5,658 bases of DNA. It comes from Deltaproteobacteria bacterium (GTDB taxonomy: Bacteria; Desulfobacterota; SM23-61). Made by a program: the position numbers and the translations under genes. This document shows positions 4,235 through 5,658 of this stretch, in pieces (within the stretch, counting starts at the first letter, position 1; every line of letters starts with the position of its first letter). Location of the stretch: NCBI GenBank assembly GCA_029857975.1, contig JAOUFX010000246.1:1-5658 (forward strand), in the 5' to 3' direction. A model generated the notes under the pieces. The model worked only from the letters and a program-made list of their open reading frames with translations, was not told the origin of the DNA and searched no databases.

Positions 4235-5658
4235 ATGTTATCCAAATTCTTTCTGGATCGTCCGGTCTTTGCCTGGGTCATCGCCATCATCATAATGGCG
4301 GCGGGAGGGCTGGCGATCTACAACCTGCCCATATCCCAGTATCCCCCCATCGCCCCGCCGTCCATCGCCATCAGCGCCTTTTACCCCGGGGCTTCGGCGG
4401 AGACCGTGGAAAACAGCGTGACCCAGATCATCGAACAGAAGATGACCGGCTTCGACAAACTGCTGTATATGTCCGCTACCAGCGATTCGGCGGGCGCTTC
4501 CCGTCTCGATCTGACCTTCGCTCCGGGAACCGATCCGGATCTCGTCTGGTCTCAGGTGCAGAACAAACTCCAGCTCGCCATGACGAGCCTGCCCGAGGTG
4601 GTCAAAAGTCAGGGGGTCCAGGTCAGTAAATCCACCCGGAACTACCTGATGATCGTGGGGTTGATCTCGGAAGACGGCAGTTTGGACGGCAACGATTTGC
4701 GGGACTATGCCAAATCCAACCTGGAGAAAGTCCTGGCGCGGGTGCCGGGTGTGGGCGAGGTGGAAACCTTCGGTTCCGGATATGCCATGCGCATCTGGTT
4801 CAATCCCGACAAGCTGACGGATTACCACCTGACGGTGGAAGAGGTGATCGTCGCGCTTAAAGCCTACAACGTGGAGGTTTCCGCCGGGCAGTTCGGCGGG
4901 GCGCCGGCGGTGGAAGGCCAGCGGTTGAACGCTTCCATCGTCGTCCAGAATATGCTCAAGACACCTGAGGAGTTCGCCGCCGTCCCCATGCGCATCAATC
5001 TGGACGGTTCCACCGTGCGGATCCGGGATGTAGGCCGGACGGAACTGGGGACCGAGGTCTACGATATCCAGGTTTTTCACAATGGGAAACCTTCCGCGGG
5101 CCTCGCCATCCGGCAGGCCGCCGGCGCCAACGCCCTGGATACAGCCGACGCCGTCAAGGCGAAGCTGGCGGAGATGAGCCGGTACTTTCCCTCGGGGATG
5201 AAGGTCGTCTATCCCCATGACACCACCCCTTTTATCAGGGTGGCTATCGAAGAAGTGGTGAAGACCCTCTTTGCGGCAATTCTGCTGGTCTTTTTGATCA
5301 TGTGGCTTTTCCTGGGGAACATCCGGGCCACCCTGATCCCGACGATCGCGGTGCCGGTGGTGATCCTGGGGACCTTCGCGATGCTGGGGCTATTCGGGTT
5401 TTCCATCAATATGCTGACCATGTTCGCCATGGTGCTAGCCATCGGCCTGCTGGTGGATGATGCCATCGTCGTGGTGGAGAACGTGGAACGGATCATGAGT
5501 GAGGAAGGTCTTTCGCCCCGGCAAGCCACGGCCAAGTCCATGGAACAGATCACCAGCGCCCTGATTGGCATCGGGCTGGTGCTCTCGGCGGTGTTCGGCC
5601 CCATGGCGTTCTTCCCCGGCTCCACCGGCGTCATCTATCGCCAGTTTTCCTTGACCAT
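4235..5658 (+). CDS. acrB: RND-family (HAE1) multidrug efflux transporter AcrB/MexB-type, 3'-truncated
   Basis: The first 474 residues of a roughly 1,040-residue proton-driven inner-membrane exporter; the frame is still open at the window end. TM1 is residues about 9-29 ([19 protein letters not shown]) after the family start [10 protein letters not shown]. Next comes periplasmic porter sequence with [44 protein letters not shown] and [10 protein letters not shown]2-TM4 follow ([62 protein letters not shown]). Asp408-Asp409 in TM4 correspond to the proton-relay pair Asp407-Asp408 of E. coli AcrB. The Phe178 position of the drug pocket is Phe here, while the Phe136 position is Tyr. The segment [14 protein letters not shown] has Gly where AcrB has Val. 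GGAGG (4224-4228) precedes ATG 4235 by 6 nt, and the gene sits 12 nt after the adaptor stop. The symbol reflects strong collinear similarity to AcrB; the substrate is not predictable. Confidence 0.97.
   Translation, partial: MLSKFFLDRPVFAWVIAIIIMAAGGLAIYNLPISQYPPIAPPSIAISAFYPGASAETVENSVTQIIEQKMTGFDKLLYMSATSDSAGASRLDLTFAPGTDPDLVWSQVQNKLQLAMTSLPEVVKSQGVQVSKSTRNYLMIVGLISEDGSLDGNDLRDYAKSNLEKVLARVPGVGEVETFGSGYAMRIWFNPDKLTDYHLTVEEVIVALKAYNVEVSAGQFGGAPAVEGQRLNASIVVQNMLKTPEEFAAVPMRINLDGSTVRIRDVGRTELGTEVYDIQVFHNGKPSAGLAIRQAAGANALDTADAVKAKLAEMSRYFPSGMKVVYPHDTTPFIRVAIEEVVKTLFAAILLVFLIMWLFLGNIRATLIPTIAVPVVILGTFAMLGLFGFSINMLTMFAMVLAIGLLVDDAIVVVENVERIMSEEGLSPRQATAKSMEQITSALIGIGLVLSAVFGPMAFFPGSTGVIYRQFSLT

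Noticed and set aside
4238..5218. Minus-strand 326-codon frame and its neighbour at 5209-5634
   Set aside because: Both lie entirely antisense to the AcrB-type transporter, whose + strand translation aligns continuously with the family. Long shadow frames are common opposite GC-rich genes.
1..5658. CRISPR array, tRNA or rRNA genes
   Set aside because: No regularly spaced repeats and no tRNA- or rRNA-like sequence were seen on either strand.

Overview
The window looks like chromosome of a Gram-negative, probably anaerobic bacterium. My best guess is a deltaproteobacterium (Desulfobacterota or a relative). This rests on an ECF sigma factor with a cysteine-bearing tail, a stand-alone CX2CX4CX16C iron-sulfur protein of a kind I associate with that group, and a two-membrane RND efflux pump. 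The taxonomy is inference; there is no rRNA or tRNA to anchor it. All genes I accept are on the + strand.

Left block (1-1267): the 3' part of an ECF sigma factor overlaps by one base a 75-residue membrane protein with a SHOCT tail. An iron-sulfur protein follows after a short gap. The first two genes are clearly co-transcribed. No classical anti-sigma factor gene is seen, so the small membrane protein or the sigma factor's own cysteine tail may be the control element (inference).

Spacer 1 (1268-1835): no convincing gene. It holds a 117-bp element bounded by imperfect inverted repeats starting GGGGAC. It ends with a textbook sigma70 promoter (TTGACA-17-TACTAT) and a partly palindromic operator candidate just ahead of a TetR-family repressor (1836-2375).

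Spacer 2 (2376-2896): 521 bp unusually rich in palindromes. It holds a perfect 11-bp hairpin, a pair of mutually exclusive hairpins, a 78-bp two-tier symmetric palindrome (7-bp outer and 17-bp inner arms, with 10-nt spacers on both sides and a 10-nt loop), and a 26-bp dyad upstream of the efflux genes. A short hydrophobic reading frame and a 15-codon leader-like frame also lie here.

Right block (2897-5658): a two-gene operon with a 12-nt gap. It encodes an AcrA-type periplasmic adaptor (apparently a lipoprotein) and an AcrB-type RND transporter cut off by the window end after 474 codons. With an outer-membrane channel not seen here they would form a tripartite drug or solvent exporter. The TetR repressor upstream, in the same orientation, is the obvious candidate regulator. 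The most notable protein feature is the adaptor's coiled-coil hairpin, which seems about three heptads per arm longer than in E. coli AcrA.
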